Assembly: GCA_003648875.1 (NCBI GenBank)
Contig: QMQC01000026.1
Span: 1 to 11,522 of the forward strand
Reading direction: 5' to 3'
DNA: 11,522 nucleotides
DNA from: Actinomycetota bacterium
GTDB lineage: Bacteria > Actinomycetota > Acidimicrobiia > Spongiisociales > UBA5794
The notes below the pieces were generated by a model, which ran no database searches, had not been told where the DNA came from, and saw only the letters and a program-made list of their open reading frames with translations. This document shows, in pieces, positions 1-6,511 of the stretch (position 1 is the stretch's first letter; each line of letters starts with the position of its first letter). The translations under genes and the position numbers were made by a program.

Positions 1-2061
1 ACCGCAGTCAACGTCCAGACGATGGTCTTTGGCAACCTCGGGACCGACTCCGCAACGGGTGTCGCCGTCTCGCGCAATGCAACGACAGGCGAACCAATCA
101 TGGACGGCGACTTCCTCGTCAACGCACAGGGTGAAGACGTTGTTGCCGGCATCAGGGCAACCAGCACCATCGCTGACTTCAACCGAGAGATGCCCGAGCT
201 CCACGCACAACTCAACCATTACGCCGAAAGACTTGAACGCCGCTATCGCGACATGCAGGACATCGAATTCACGGTCGAGGATGGCAAGATGTGGCTCCTC
301 CAGACGCGCGACGGCAAGCGGACTGCACAAGCAGCCGTGCGGATCGCCGTCGATCTCGTGTCGGACGGGATTCTCGCCAAGGAGGATGCTCTCAGGCGTG
401 TCACACCCGAACAGGTCGAGTTCTTCCTTCATCCACAATTCGATTCCGGGGCAAAAGCTGAGGCCGTGGACGAAGGCCGCTATTTGACCCAAGGACTCAA
501 CGTGTCCCCGGGTGCCGCGGTCGGAATTGCCGCACTCGATGCAGATCTGGCCGAGAGGTGGGCAAAGGACCGCGAGGAGCCGGTCATACTCGTTCGCCCT
601 GAGACGAAGCCGGACGATGTACATGGGATGCTGGCCTCTGTCGGCGTCCTCACATCCAGCGGCGGTCGAACGAGCCACGCTGCCTTGGTCGCACGACAGT
701 TCGGAAGACCCGCAGTTGTCGGGGCCCAGGAGATCGACCTCGATCTCGAAGCTCGCTCGATCACGATTGGGGCGACCGTGATCAACGAAGGCGACTGGCT
801 CTCGATTGACGGAACCACGGGCGAAGTCTTCCTTGGCAAGATCGAGACGACACTGCCCGAGATCGACGATCCCTGGCTGTTGGAACTACTTGCATGGGCA
901 GATGATGTCCGCGACCTCGGCGTATGGGCCAATGCCGACTATCCCGCAGATGCAGTTCGCGCACTCAAATTCGGAGCGAACGGTGTCGGACTCTGCCGAA
1001 CCGAGCACATGTTCTTCGATCCATCGCGACTCTCGATCGTGCAACGAATGATCATGGCTGCGACTGATGCAGAGCGCACAGAGGCTCTCGCCGAGCTCCT
1101 TCCTCTCCAGAGGTCGGACTTCGCCGGACTCTTCCGAGCAATGGACGACAAGCGAGTGATCATCCGCCTCCTCGATCCACCGCTCCACGAGTTCCTCCCG
1201 AGTCAGGACGGTCTGATCCGCAAGACAACAGACCTCAAGATCAGACTGATGAGGGCACGAGATCTGGCCGAAGTGAACGCCCTGGTGCGCGAGCTCGAGG
1301 AGACCGAGCACATTCTCCGTGGCGTCGAAGCTCTCCACGAGTCCAACCCGATGCTTGGTCTGCGCGGCGTGCGCCTCGCGATCCTGATACCAGAGCTTCC
1401 GGAGATGCAGATACGGGCGATCTTCGAGGCTGCGCTACAGGTACTTGAGGAGGGCGTAACGCCGAGACCGGGAATAATGATCCCTCTCACGAGCGACGTG
1501 GCCGAACTGAAGCCGATGCGGGAGATCGTCGACCGGGTCGCTGAAGAAGTCCTCGGTAAACGTTACGACGAGGTCGACTGCGAGTTCGGAACAATGATCG
1601 AAACTCCGAGAGCGGCAGTGACGGCCGCAGCTATCGCGGAGACCGCGGGATTCTTCTCATTCGGGACCAACGATCTCACCCAGATGACTTTCGGTATCAG
1701 CCGCGATGACGCGGAGAAGGCCTTCCTCATCGACTACCTCAAGCTCGGTGTGCTTGCAGAGAATCCGTTCGATACGCTGGACCGTGACGGAGTCGGCGCA
1801 CTCATTCGATCTGCGGTGGAAGCAGGACGCGCAACAAGGCCAGGTATCCACGTTGGCATCTGTGGAGAGCACGGGGGAGATCCAGCCTCGATCGCCCTGT
1901 GTGATGAGATAGGACTCGACTACGTGAGCTGCTCTCCATTGCGAGTTCCCATTGCGCGCCTTGCAGCGGCTCAAGCTGTACTCAACCGGCCAACCACTGT
2001 GAGCCCGGACACGACACCACCGACAGAATTCAAAGAAGGTGTCTCCGCAAACGCTGAATAA
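1..2061 (+). CDS. ppdK: Pyruvate, phosphate dikinase (PPDK), C-terminal part, 5' truncated by window edge
   Basis: Cytosolic enzyme that interconverts pyruvate + ATP + Pi and PEP + AMP + PPi. The reading frame is open from base 1 and the homology (AVNVQTMVFGN) precedes the first ATG at 22, so the true start lies upstream. 686 residues are present; about 200 N-terminal residues of the ATP-grasp domain are missing compared with the usual ~880. Seen, numbering from base 1: end of the nucleotide domain with LQTRDGKRT (~100-108); swivelling phosphohistidine domain GGRTSHAALVAR with catalytic His226; PEP-binding TIM barrel with GLCRTEHMFF (~330-339), LLDPPLHEFLP (~390-400), NPMLGLRG (449-456), putative Mg ligands Glu534 (GTMIE) and Asp558 (GTNDLTQ), spaced 24 residues as in the Clostridium symbiosum enzyme, and CSPLRVPIARLAAAQ with general-acid Cys644. 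Thr224, two before the His, is the residue that PPDK regulatory protein phosphorylates in plants and some bacteria. All key residues are intact. It stops at TAA and is followed by a strong inverted repeat. Confidence 0.97.
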   Translation, partial: TAVNVQTMVFGNLGTDSATGVAVSRNATTGEPIMDGDFLVNAQGEDVVAGIRATSTIADFNREMPELHAQLNHYAERLERRYRDMQDIEFTVEDGKMWLLQTRDGKRTAQAAVRIAVDLVSDGILAKEDALRRVTPEQVEFFLHPQFDSGAKAEAVDEGRYLTQGLNVSPGAAVGIAALDADLAERWAKDREEPVILVRPETKPDDVHGMLASVGVLTSSGGRTSHAALVARQFGRPAVVGAQEIDLDLEARSITIGATVINEGDWLSIDGTTGEVFLGKIETTLPEIDDPWLLELLAWADDVRDLGVWANADYPADAVRALKFGANGVGLCRTEHMFFDPSRLSIVQRMIMAATDAERTEALAELLPLQRSDFAGLFRAMDDKRVIIRLLDPPLHEFLPSQDGLIRKTTDLKIRLMRARDLAEVNALVRELEETEHILRGVEALHESNPMLGLRGVRLAILIPELPEMQIRAIFEAALQVLEEGVTPRPGIMIPLTSDVAELKPMREIVDRVAEEVLGKRYDEVDCEFGTMIETPRAAVTAAAIAETAGFFSFGTNDLTQMTFGISRDDAEKAFLIDYLKLGVLAENPFDTLDRDGVGALIRSAVEAGRATRPGIHVGICGEHGGDPASIALCDEIGLDYVSCSPLRVPIARLAAAQAVLNRPTTVSPDTTPPTEFKEGVSANAE

Positions 2062-2077
2062 GAAGATTTCCCAGATC

Positions 2078-2125
2078 CAGCCGCACCGTCGACTCGTGCC
2101 TTCCCTTGATGCGACGGTGCGGCTG
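2078..2125 (+). terminator. Long perfect inverted repeat after ppdK, probable transcription terminator
   Basis: A perfect 14-bp inverted repeat (2078-2091 pairs with 2112-2125; core GCCGCACCGTCG / CGACGGTGCGGC) with a 20-base loop starts 17 bases after the ppdK stop. RNA from this site would fold into a very stable GC-rich stem. No T-run follows (the next bases are CCTCGTTGAG), so it is not a classic intrinsic terminator. U-poor hairpin terminators have been proposed in Actinobacteria, and the position between ppdK and the next gene fits that role. It could also be an mRNA 3'-end stabiliser or a protein-binding palindrome. Confidence 0.6.
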
Positions 2126-2197
2126 CCTCGTTGAGCCTATGCCACTGATGACGGATAGCTTGCAGATCGACGACTACGATGCGAAGCGAACTCCAGT

Positions 2198-2202
2198 GAG
2201 GA
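2198..2202 (+). promoter_or_regulatory. Shine-Dalgarno site of the AI-2E-family permease
   Basis: GAGGA ends 6 bases before the ATG at 2209. This supports that start and shows that this gene has a normal leader, unlike kbl and nfnA downstream. Confidence 0.6.
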
Positions 2203-2208
2203 CCTCCC

Positions 2209-3384
2209 ATGGACAAGAGCGATTCATCACAGCCAGACACAGACAAGCAGTCGCGATTCATCACGATCCGTGTCGATCCGGCATCCATATGGAAGATCAT
2301 CGGAGCGATTCTGATCACCATGCTTTCGCTGTGGGTCATCGGAGAGGCAAGCCATCTGCTGGTGATCGTTGCACTCTCCTTCTTCTTCAGCCTTGCTCTT
2401 CAGCCTGCAGTGCTGCGATTGACCACCAAGTACGGCTGGAGACGAGGCTCTGCGGTTGGGGTGATCTACCTCATCGGATTCCTTGGGGTCGTGCTGATGC
2501 TCGTCGTTCTCATTCCCGCGATCGTGCAGCTCGCTCAGACGATCGGTTCGCACGCATCTGAATGGGTCGCCAATGTGGCGAGTTGGCTCGACAGAAACTT
2601 CGGAGTGACAGTCTCTGATTCGATAACCGGGGGGGACTGGTCAAGCGAGATCGACGACAGGATCATCGAGTGGGCCCAGGGCGGTGGAATCGGGAGCATT
2701 CTCGGTGTGGCAACCACCGGTCTTGGCCTCATATTCGACATCGCCACGATCGCCATGTTCACGTTCTACTTCACAGCCGATGCGGAGCGACTCCAACGCA
2801 CCGTCCTCAGCCTCGTGAAACCAGAGAACCAGTACCGCGTGGGATGGACGTGGAACCAGGCTGTCATACAGACCGGTGGGTATTTCTACTCGCGTATGCT
2901 TCTGATGCTCATCAACGGTTTCGGGTTCTTCATAACAATGGTGATCGTCGGAGTTCCCGTCGCGATCTCGATCCCGCTGGCGCTGATCGCAGGGTTCATC
3001 GCGGCGTTCATCCCTGCGATAGGTACGTATCTGGGTTCTGCCATCCCGATCGCTGTGACGCTTGGACTCCAGGGCCTCGTCCCTGCAGCGGTCGTGCTCG
3101 CATACGCCCTCGTCTACCAGCAGATCGAGAACTACTGGCTCAGTCCGAAGATTTCGTCAAAGACGATGACGCTCAACGGCGCCGTTGCCTTCGGAGGTGC
3201 TTTGGCCGGTGGTGCGATCGCCGGTCCGCTCGGTGCGTTCGTCGCGCTGCCCGTAGCCGCGCTGATCACATCCCTTGTTTCGAACTTCGTCACTCACTAT
3301 GAGGTGGAATACGACTTCTCGTTCGACAGCGCAAAAGACGTGGCGGCCACCCACGAGAGTGCCACGAGGAGCGACGACGGCTGA
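2209..3384 (+). CDS. AI-2E family transporter (PF01594-type membrane permease)
   Basis: A 391-residue integral membrane protein of the AI-2E exporter/TqsA/PerM family. Members have been linked to autoinducer-2 export, Na+/H+ antiport or other export, so the substrate cannot be read from sequence. Visible layout: short charged N-terminus (1-28); two hydrophobic segments at about 29-48 and 50-68, ending in the family pattern SFFFSLALQPAV; a third at ~82-107; a periplasmic-type amphipathic stretch (~108-165); then a long hydrophobic C-terminal half with FTFYFTADAERL (~185-196), IAAFIPAIGTYLG (~264-276), the family hallmark YQQIENYWLSPKI (~304-316) and a Gly/Ala-rich end (GGALAGGAIAGPLGAFVALP). 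Seven or eight membrane spans are likely. The tail is acidic and soluble. The length is normal for the family. It starts with a good ribosome site. It lies 28 bases upstream of kbl, but a promoter-like box precedes kbl, so co-transcription is uncertain. Confidence 0.93.
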   Translation: MDKSDSSQPDTDKQSRFITIRVDPASIWKIIGAILITMLSLWVIGEASHLLVIVALSFFFSLALQPAVLRLTTKYGWRRGSAVGVIYLIGFLGVVLMLVVLIPAIVQLAQTIGSHASEWVANVASWLDRNFGVTVSDSITGGDWSSEIDDRIIEWAQGGGIGSILGVATTGLGLIFDIATIAMFTFYFTADAERLQRTVLSLVKPENQYRVGWTWNQAVIQTGGYFYSRMLLMLINGFGFFITMVIVGVPVAISIPLALIAGFIAAFIPAIGTYLGSAIPIAVTLGLQGLVPAAVVLAYALVYQQIENYWLSPKISSKTMTLNGAVAFGGALAGGAIAGPLGAFVALPVAALITSLVSNFVTHYEVEYDFSFDSAKDVAATHESATRSDDG

Positions 3385-3399
3385 CGCCTGACACCTGTC

Positions 3400-3405
3400 T
3401 ACTGT
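3400..3405 (+). promoter_or_regulatory. Candidate -10 box for a leaderless kbl-tdh transcript
   Basis: TACTGT fits the actinobacterial -10 pattern TAnnnT and ends 7 bases before the kbl ATG. Transcription would then begin at or next to the A of the start codon. No Shine-Dalgarno sequence is present in the preceding 25 bases, which agrees with leaderless initiation. No convincing -35 box is seen. The same arrangement precedes nfnA at 5660. Confidence 0.45.
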
Positions 3406-3412
3406 CCGTCCC

Positions 3413-4603
3413 ATGAGCCGTCGATTCCTCGACCATCTTGCTGCCGAAACCGAAGGGCTACGCGAGACAGGCCTCTACAAGGCCGAACGGGTCCTCGCAT
3501 CGCCACAGGACGCCGTGATCACGCTCGACGACGGCACCGAAGTCATCAACTTCTGCGCGAACAACTACCTGGGCCTCGCAAACAGTCGGCGTCTCGTGGA
3601 AGCCGCTCGTGCGGCGGTCGATGAACACGGCTACGGAATGGCATCGGTGCGCTTCATCTGTGGAACCCAGACCGTCCACAAGGATCTCGAGCACGAGATC
3701 AGCTCATTCCTCGGCACCGAGGACACGATCCTCTACTCGTCTTGCTGGGACGCCAACGGAGGCCTCTTCGAGACCATTCTCGGCCCACAGGATGCCGTGA
3801 TCTCCGACGCACTCAACCATGCATCGATCATCGACGGCGTCAGACTCTGCAAGGCGATGCGATTCAGATACGCCAACAACGACATGGATGACCTCGCCGC
3901 AAGGCTCGAGGAAGCAAAGGGCGCACGCTTCAAGCTGATCGCCACCGATGGTGTCTTCTCGATGGATGGCATCATCGCGAACCTTCCGGCGATCTGTGAG
4001 CTCGCGGAGGAGCATGGCGCGATGGTGATGGTGGATGACTCTCACGCGGTGGGATTCATCGGCGAGAACGGCGGGGGTACGCCAGACCACTGGGGAGTAA
4101 GGGACCGCATCGGTATCGTCACGGGCACCTTCGGCAAGGCTCTCGGAGGCGCATCAGGCGGGTATACATCGGGCCACAAGGAGATCGTCGCGCTCCTTCG
4201 CCAACGATCGAGGCCATACCTGTTCTCAAACTCGCTAGCTCCCATGATCGCGGCAACGACGGTTGAGGCCCTCGAGCTGCTCCGAACCTCGGATGATCTC
4301 CGCACCAGGCTCAACGCCAATGCAGAGCGGTTCCGAAGAGGCATGGAAACCGCGGGTTTCGTTCTTCAAGGCGCCGGTCATCCGATCATCCCTGTGATGC
4401 TTGGCGATGCGAGGCTCGCTACTGAAATGTCGAACAGGCTCCTCGGGGAGGGCGTGTACGTGATCGGATTCTCCTTCCCCGTGGTTCCCAAGGGAGAAGC
4501 ACGCATTCGTACCCAGATGTCCGCCGCTCACACCCGGGGGCAGATCGACAGCGCAATCGAGGCGTTCGTGAAGATCGGACGTGAACTCGGGGTCGTCGGC
4601 TGA
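3413..4603 (+). CDS. kbl: Glycine C-acetyltransferase (2-amino-3-ketobutyrate CoA ligase)
   Basis: A PLP enzyme of the alpha-oxoamine synthase family that splits 2-amino-3-ketobutyrate with CoA to glycine and acetyl-CoA, the second step of threonine breakdown through threonine dehydrogenase. The 396-residue length is close to the E. coli enzyme. Seen: INFCANNYLGLA (~44-55), GYGMASVRFICGTQ (substrate/CoA loop), DALNHASIIDG with the ring-stacking His, the VDDSHAVGF motif with Asp208 and His211, and GTFGKALGGASGGY with Lys242 as Schiff-base lysine, each two lower than in E. coli Kbl. The C-terminal domain ends with FSFPVVPKGEARIRTQMSAAH, typical of Kbl rather than of ALA synthase, KBL-like BioF or serine palmitoyltransferase. 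Its TGA shares one base with the tdh start, a clear operon. The lack of a ribosome site and the TACTGT box just upstream suggest a leaderless mRNA. Confidence 0.96.
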   Translation: MSRRFLDHLAAETEGLRETGLYKAERVLASPQDAVITLDDGTEVINFCANNYLGLANSRRLVEAARAAVDEHGYGMASVRFICGTQTVHKDLEHEISSFLGTEDTILYSSCWDANGGLFETILGPQDAVISDALNHASIIDGVRLCKAMRFRYANNDMDDLAARLEEAKGARFKLIATDGVFSMDGIIANLPAICELAEEHGAMVMVDDSHAVGFIGENGGGTPDHWGVRDRIGIVTGTFGKALGGASGGYTSGHKEIVALLRQRSRPYLFSNSLAPMIAATTVEALELLRTSDDLRTRLNANAERFRRGMETAGFVLQGAGHPIIPVMLGDARLATEMSNRLLGEGVYVIGFSFPVVPKGEARIRTQMSAAHTRGQIDSAIEAFVKIGRELGVVG

Positions 4604-5628
4604 TGCGTGCACTGATCAAGTCCAGGCCTGAGCCGGGGTTATGGATGGAGAACGTACCGAGACCAGAGATCGGTCCGAACGATGTTCTCATCGGGATCAG
4701 AAAGACGTCCATCTGTGGCACAGACCTGCACATCATCGCTTGGGACGAATGGGCCAGTGAGACCATCAGGACCCCGATGACAATCGGCCATGAGTACGTT
4801 GGAGTTGTCTCCGAGATGGGTTCAGAGGTTCAAGGTCTCGAGATCGGACAACGTGTATCGGGCGAAGGACATGTTGTGTGCGGCAGGTGCCGCAATTGTC
4901 AGGCCGGCCGCAGACACCTGTGCATCAACACTGTCGGCGTGGGTGTGAACCGACCAGGTGCGTTTGCAGAGTACGTTGCCATACCCGGATCGAATGTCCA
5001 GCCGATTCCCGATGACGTCTCTGACGACACCGCCGCAATCCTCGACCCACTGGGGAACGCAGTGCACACAGCCCTCAACTTCGATCTCGTTGGTGAGGAC
5101 GTGTTGATCACAGGTGCTGGGCCGATCGGCATCATGGCCACCGCCGTCGCCAGGCACGTGGGAGCGAGATACATCGTGGTCACCGATGTCAACGACTACC
5201 GGCTCGAACTGGCTGAGACGATGGGCGCCGATCGTGAGCTCAACGTGGCGCGGGACAGCGTCGCTGATGTCATTCCCGACCTGGGAATGACGGAGGGCTT
5301 CGACGTGGGGCTCGAGATGTCTGGCAACCCGGAGGCCCTCCACGACATGATCACGACGATGGGCAACGGCGGCAAGATCGCTCTCCTCGGAATACCGCCG
5401 AAACAGGCGCCCATCGACTGGAGCGACATCGTCTTCAAGGGTCTCACCCTTCAGGGCATCTATGGGCGAAGGATGTTCGAGACCTGGTACAAGATGCTTG
5501 CCATGCTCCAGACCGGCCTCGATGTCTCCAAAGTGATCACCCACCACTTCCCCGCAGACGAATACGGGGACGCCCTCGACGTGATGCGTTCAGGCAATTC
5601 GGGCAAGGTCATCCTCGACTGGGATTGA
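4603..5628 (+). CDS. tdh: L-threonine 3-dehydrogenase (zinc, NAD+-dependent)
   Basis: Oxidises L-threonine to 2-amino-3-ketobutyrate with NAD+, feeding the neighbouring Kbl. It belongs to the zinc medium-chain dehydrogenases and has 341 residues, the same as E. coli Tdh, with matching residue numbers: catalytic-zinc Cys38 (SICGTDLH), His63-Glu64 (GHEYVGVV), structural-zinc Cys93, Cys96, Cys99, Cys107 (CGRCRNCQAGRRHLC), and Rossmann loop GAGPIG at 171-176 followed by the NAD-ribose acidic residue in VTDVND. The IYGRRMFETWYKM segment near the C-terminus is diagnostic of Tdh as against sorbitol or alcohol dehydrogenases. The start ATG overlaps the kbl stop as TGATG and no good ribosome site is seen, so translation is probably coupled. 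Coupling would favour equal amounts of two enzymes that hand over an unstable intermediate. Confidence 0.96.
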   Translation: MRALIKSRPEPGLWMENVPRPEIGPNDVLIGIRKTSICGTDLHIIAWDEWASETIRTPMTIGHEYVGVVSEMGSEVQGLEIGQRVSGEGHVVCGRCRNCQAGRRHLCINTVGVGVNRPGAFAEYVAIPGSNVQPIPDDVSDDTAAILDPLGNAVHTALNFDLVGEDVLITGAGPIGIMATAVARHVGARYIVVTDVNDYRLELAETMGADRELNVARDSVADVIPDLGMTEGFDVGLEMSGNPEALHDMITTMGNGGKIALLGIPPKQAPIDWSDIVFKGLTLQGIYGRRMFETWYKMLAMLQTGLDVSKVITHHFPADEYGDALDVMRSGNSGKVILDWD

Positions 5629-5659
5629 CCGAGGAAGACGGCGAGGTCTCACACCGTCG

Positions 5660-5665
5660 TATCCT
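5660..5665 (+). promoter_or_regulatory. Candidate -10 box for a leaderless nfnAB transcript
   Basis: TATCCT fits TAnnnT and ends 6 bases before the nfnA ATG at 5672. No Shine-Dalgarno sequence lies between tdh and nfnA. The layout is the same as at kbl. The -35 region is not recognisable. Confidence 0.45.
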
Positions 5666-5671
5666 TCAGGT

Positions 5672-6511
5672 ATGGACCGTAGGTTCGCCATTTGCGGGGC
5701 TTCGACGATAGGCCCGGATATCGTTCGGCTGGTTGTTGAGGCACCGCGAGTTGCTGCTCATGCACAACCCGGGCAGTTCGTCATCGTCAGGGTCAACGAT
5801 CACGGCGAACGTATTCCACTCACCATCTGCGATTCGGATCCCGAAGCGGGGACCATCACGCTCGTCGTTCAGGCAGTTGGCAGCACGACAACGCAGCTCA
5901 ATGTCATGACCATAGGAGAGCACCTCGCTGATGTTCTTGGACCTCTCGGAACGCCAACCGGGATCGATCGCTTCGGCGCGTGCGTAGTTGTCGCAGGCGG
6001 AGTCGGTACGGCCATCGTTCTCCCTGTCGCCCGTGCACTCACCAGAGCAGGTAACCGCGTCACGGCCATCGTGGGCGCACGCAACGAGGATCATCTGATC
6101 CTCCTCAACGAGATGCGGGACGCTACCAACGAGGTCATCATCACAACTGACGACGGTTCGGCAGGGCGCCATGGATTGGTGACCGACGCGCTGGGCACGC
6201 TCCTCGCCGAGGGGGACGTTGACTACGTCTTCACCGCCGGCCCGATCCCGATGATGCAAGCCGTTGCTGGGACCACCCGCGACAAGAGGATCCTTACCGT
6301 TGCAAGCCTGAACCCGCTCATGGTCGACGGAACGGGAATGTGCGGAGGATGCCGGGTGACGGTTGGCGGTGAGTCGAAGTTCGCTTGCATCGACGGCCCC
6401 GATTTCGATGCGCACGCCGTGGACTTCATCACACTGAGCAAACGCAATACGGCCTATCTCGAGTTCGAGTCCTGCAGGTTTGACGAGGCCACGGAGGCAA
6501 TCGATGCCTGA
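5672..6511 (+). CDS. nfnA: NfnA-like subunit: FAD/NAD- and [2Fe-2S]-binding, NADH-dependent ferredoxin:NADP+ oxidoreductase subunit alpha
   Basis: A 279-residue member of the ferredoxin-reductase family (also annotated as sulfide dehydrogenase subunit or dihydroorotate dehydrogenase electron-transfer-like). It should carry FAD, bind NAD(H) and pass electrons through a [2Fe-2S] cluster to the NfnB partner. Seen: FAD domain with RIPLTICDSD (~45-54) and GEHLADVLGPLG; NAD domain with VVVAGGVGTAIVLPVAR (~108-124), GARNEDHLIL and TTDDGSAGRHG; C-terminal cluster region MVDGTGMCGGCRVTVGG...KFACIDGPDFD. Cys224, Cys227 and Cys239 are present. The first ligand of the PyrK pattern C-x4-C-x2-C is replaced by Asp219, the unusual Asp ligand described for Nfn proteins, which separates this gene from pyrK. 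The length is typical. It starts without a ribosome site and overlaps nfnB by 8 bases. Confidence 0.9.
   Translation: MDRRFAICGASTIGPDIVRLVVEAPRVAAHAQPGQFVIVRVNDHGERIPLTICDSDPEAGTITLVVQAVGSTTTQLNVMTIGEHLADVLGPLGTPTGIDRFGACVVVAGGVGTAIVLPVARALTRAGNRVTAIVGARNEDHLILLNEMRDATNEVIITTDDGSAGRHGLVTDALGTLLAEGDVDYVFTAGPIPMMQAVAGTTRDKRILTVASLNPLMVDGTGMCGGCRVTVGGESKFACIDGPDFDAHAVDFITLSKRNTAYLEFESCRFDEATEAIDA
6493..6497 (+). promoter_or_regulatory. Shine-Dalgarno site deciding the nfnB start
   Basis: GGAGG ends 6 bases before the ATG at 6504, inside the end of nfnA. It favours this start over an in-frame ATG at 6480, which would add eight residues unlike the family N-terminus and has no such site. Confidence 0.75.

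Noticed and set aside
2209..3384. Reading the permease as proof of autoinducer-2 signalling
   Set aside because: The family name is historical and most members have other or unknown substrates. No luxS or lsr gene is in the window.
4822..5547. Minus-strand open frame of 241 codons opposite tdh
   Set aside because: It is antisense to tdh, whose zinc and NAD motifs are all intact. The translation has low complexity in His, Val and Asp and no domain.
5637..5658. Short inverted repeat GACGG/CCGTC between tdh and nfnA as a terminator
   Set aside because: The stem is only 5 bp with a 12-base loop and no T-run. It is within chance expectation and overlaps the likely nfnA promoter region.
6480..6503. 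Upstream ATG at 6480 as the nfnB start
   Set aside because: It adds eight residues unlike the family N-terminus and lacks the GGAGG site that sits 6 bases before the ATG at 6504.
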